Made by a program: the position numbers and the translations under genes. DNA of 64,000 nucleotides from Arenibacter palladensis. GTDB lineage: Bacteria; Bacteroidota; Bacteroidia; Flavobacteriales; Flavobacteriaceae. The notes under the pieces were generated by a model. It did not search any database. It saw nothing but the letters and a program-made list of their open reading frames with translations, and had not been told where the DNA came from. Shown piece after piece: positions 62,413-64,000 of this stretch. The stretch spans positions 1,054,001 through 1,118,000 of the forward strand of contig NZ_FQUX01000001.1 of assembly GCF_900129275.1 (NCBI RefSeq), in the 5' to 3' direction. The stretch's first letter is position 1. Every line of letters starts with the position of its first letter.

Positions 62413-62850
62413 TTAATTGGAGATGATTACGGAATTGCCACTATAGGTGGCACGGTAAAAAAGTAGGTCGTGATAACTCTTACCATCGTCCGGCCTGTTC
62501 ATTAATTGTCCGGTAAACAAATTGTATTGATAACCTTCACAGGAGCAGGTAACCAACTGCCCATTTAAAGACATTGTGGAACAGTCATTTGGGGCATGGT
62601 TGGGGCAGCTTGCCTCCCAGGCCATGAAAGAGTTGAATCCGGTATTGATAACAAATGCACCTCGGGTGCCAACTGTAGCGTTTCCCACATAGATGGCACT
62701 ACCTGTATTGGTCAAAGCGCTGTAAAGAGGTAGGTTCAAATTAAGACTAAAACTAAAGCTAACTTCTTGTAGGTAAGGATTTCTATTGGTAGAGTTCTTG
62801 TCGCAGGACAATAAAAAAAAGAAAAGTAATATTACCAATATGCGTTTCAT
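62413..62850 (-). CDS. Lipoprotein with a degenerate Rieske-like domain
   Basis: A 145-aa lipoprotein (lipobox in LFFFLLSC, Cys about 16). The mature part has a Rieske-like layout: ASCPNHAPND for the first ligand pair (CxxH instead of CxH) and VTCSCEGYQYNLFTGQ in place of the second (no His after the Cys). The iron-sulfur site is thus probably altered or lost. It converges with the oxidoreductase gene, 7 nt apart. Confidence 0.7.
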   Translation of the reverse strand: MKRILVILLFFFLLSCDKNSTNRNPYLQEVSFSFSLNLNLPLYSALTNTGSAIYVGNATVGTRGAFVINTGFNSFMAWEASCPNHAPNDCSTMSLNGQLVTCSCEGYQYNLFTGQLMNRPDDGKSYHDLLFYRATYSGNSVIISN

Positions 62851-62899
62851 ACCTCTTTGCCTATTTAAATAACTTAAGCAAAATTGAACAAAATTTATG

Positions 62900-62942
62900 T
62901 ATATTTGTCTTAAATCCTCTTTAAAAAAAAGAGGATTTTCCT
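62900..62942 (+). promoter_or_regulatory. greA promoter box and leader hairpin
   Basis: TATATTTG at 62900-62907 fits TAnnTTTG. In the leader, AAATCCTCTT (from 62912) and AAGAGGATTT pair around an A-rich loop and end in T-rich sequence, 20 nt before the greA start. It looks like an attenuator or weak terminator, which would be a sensible self-control site for a transcription factor acting on paused polymerase (inference). Confidence 0.45.
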
Positions 62943-62962
62943 ATTTAATTAATGTAGAACTT

Positions 62963-63436
62963 ATGAGTAAGGTATCTTATTATACAGCAGAGGGGCTAAA
63001 AAAATTGAGAGATGAGCTTAATTATCTAAAGGATGTTGAGCGTCCAAAGGCTTCACAAGCCATAGGTGAAGCTAGGGATAAAGGGGATTTGTCTGAAAAT
63101 GCCGAGTATGATGCCGCTAAAGAGGCACAAGGTTTGTTGGAGATGAAAATTTCCAAGATGGAAGAGACTTTGGCCAATGCAAGGTTAATAGATGAATCGC
63201 AATTGGATACCTCCAAGGTGTTGGTGTTGTCTACCGTTAAATTGAAAAACTTAAATAACGGAATGGAAATGAAATATACCCTTGTGGCAGAAAGTGAAGC
63301 TGATCTAAAAACGGCAAAAATTTCTGTAAGTTCGCCAATAGGCAAGGGACTTTTGGGTAAAAAAGTAGGGGATACTGCAGAAATCACTGTTCCCAATGGA
63401 ACATTGAAATTTGAAATTTTGGAAATCTCCAGATAG
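62963..63436 (+). CDS. greA: Transcription elongation factor GreA
   Basis: A 157-aa protein. The N-terminal coiled coil (about 1-75) has YYTAEGLKKLRDELNYLKDV and the acidic tip motif GDLSENAEYDAAKEAQ, which reaches the polymerase active centre. The C-terminal FKBP-like domain ends SSPIGKGLLGKKVGDTAEIT. A longer frame opens at 62897, but the extension runs through the leader hairpin, so 62963 is right. Confidence 0.95.
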   Translation: MSKVSYYTAEGLKKLRDELNYLKDVERPKASQAIGEARDKGDLSENAEYDAAKEAQGLLEMKISKMEETLANARLIDESQLDTSKVLVLSTVKLKNLNNGMEMKYTLVAESEADLKTAKISVSSPIGKGLLGKKVGDTAEITVPNGTLKFEILEISR

Positions 63437-63456
63437 ATTATTTTGAAAATATGTTG

Positions 63457-63495
63457 GGCCTCAATTGATTTATTCATTTGAGGCCTTTTTTTTTT
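63457..63495 (+). terminator. Terminator after greA
   Basis: GGCCTCAA and TTGAGGCC pair around ttgatttattcat, followed by a run of ten T. Confidence 0.92.
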
Positions 63496-63615
63496 AAGGA
63501 GGTTGTATTGGGTTTCATGGCTGGTAGGAGGACTGTTCAAGCATACAAAATAGATGTTTGAAGGGATGTTTTAAAATATTTGTACTATCTTTTATTTTGA
63601 TTTAAGATCAGAAAT

Positions 63616-64000
63616 ATGTCATCAATATTTACTAGAATTATAAACGGTGAGATTCCGTCCTATAAAATTGCCGAGGACGATAATTATTATGCCTTTTTGG
63701 ATATTAATCCCAATGCTCTTGGGCATACCCTATGTGTCCCTAAAAAAGAGGTGGACAAACTTTTAGACCTGGACGAGGAAACCTATTTGGGGCTTATGGC
63801 CTTTTCCAGGAAAGTAGGCTTGGCCATAGAAGCTAGTGTGCCGTGTAATAGGGTAGGGCTAACTGTAATAGGCTTGGAGGTACCCCATGTGCACGTACAT
63901 TTAATTCCGTTGAATGGAATGAGGGATGCCACTTTTCAGCATAAGGCTAAATTGACGCCTAAGGATTTTACGGAGATAGCGGATAAAATCAAGTCCAATA
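63616..64000 (+). CDS. HIT-family hydrolase (partial, runs off the window)
   Basis: 128 codons visible, starting MSSIFTRIINGEIPSYKIAE, the usual HIT start, with FLDINPNALGHTLCVPKKEV and the histidine triad PHVHVHLIPL near residue 96. The last few residues are missing. HIT proteins hydrolyse nucleotide phosphoramidates or dinucleotides. It follows greA, as in several Flavobacteriaceae. Confidence 0.92.
   Translation, partial: MSSIFTRIINGEIPSYKIAEDDNYYAFLDINPNALGHTLCVPKKEVDKLLDLDEETYLGLMAFSRKVGLAIEASVPCNRVGLTVIGLEVPHVHVHLIPLNGMRDATFQHKAKLTPKDFTEIADKIKSN

Noticed and set aside
1-64000. CRISPR array, rRNA or tRNA genes
   Set aside because: No regularly spaced repeats and no cloverleaf or rRNA-like stretches were seen by eye; short or unusual tRNAs cannot be fully excluded without a search.

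Overview
The window reads as a chromosomal segment of a marine-type Flavobacteriaceae (Bacteroidota). The evidence is the AT-rich sequence, Bacteroidota-type -7 boxes (TAnnTTTG) with little Shine-Dalgarno signal, the gliding/type IX secretion genes gldE and gldD next to mutY and ssb, lipoprotein signals, a TonB-dependent receptor under a TPP riboswitch, and an S22/mS38-like mini ribosomal protein gene. No rRNA, tRNA, CRISPR array, transposase or integrase was seen.

Region 1 (1-15930, all on the minus strand) is the accessory highlight. It runs from an outer-membrane beta-barrel (818 aa) into a 1873-aa modular surface protein with fibronectin-like repeats, a zincin motif HEIGHGVFALQH and a C-terminal module resembling NAD-consuming toxins. 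Its stop overlaps a 117-aa cytosolic gene placed like an immunity gene. Then come two similar two-TM membrane proteins (220 and 240 aa), several broken or scar ORFs carrying short GC-rich palindromic repeats, a 1666-aa secreted protein, and the start of one more exported protein. I read it as an undescribed or poorly described polymorphic-toxin/surface-export locus with a decayed, partly duplicated downstream cassette.

Region 2 (15931-24550) holds small defence/addiction genes (mazEF-like; a PIN toxin with an RHH antitoxin), a pectate-lyase-like beta-helix protein, a disrupted gene, a lipoprotein, and an M61 peptidase-GNAT pair.

Region 3 (24660-31640) is the biotin cluster: bioF, a DUF2007-like zinc-ribbon protein, bioD, bioA, a ketoacyl synthase and bioB. 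A ParE/RelE-type toxin-antitoxin pair splits it. That pair is flanked by a 74-nt imperfect duplication of the 3' end of the ketoacyl synthase gene, a clear insertion footprint. A strongly structured element lies in the bioB leader.

Region 4 (31700-49300) is mostly core genome: a JmjC/cupin protein, recX, RNase G, HU, mutY, ssb, gldE, gldD, rplU (with a Rho-N-like tail), rpmA, ahcY, a phosphopantetheinyl transferase, and pnuC with a NadR-type kinase and a DUF4301 gene. Region 5 (49480-55150) has three tandem PepSY-like small exported proteins. Each is preceded by a similar -24/-12-like motif, and they lie beside an NtrC-type sigma-54 activator that converges on a hybrid histidine kinase.

Region 6 (55260-64000) has the TPP-riboswitch-controlled TonB receptor, a carbohydrate cluster (two Gfo/Idh/MocA oxidoreductases, DUF6807/PmoA-like, DUF1080), a degenerate Rieske-like lipoprotein, greA, and a HIT gene cut by the window edge.
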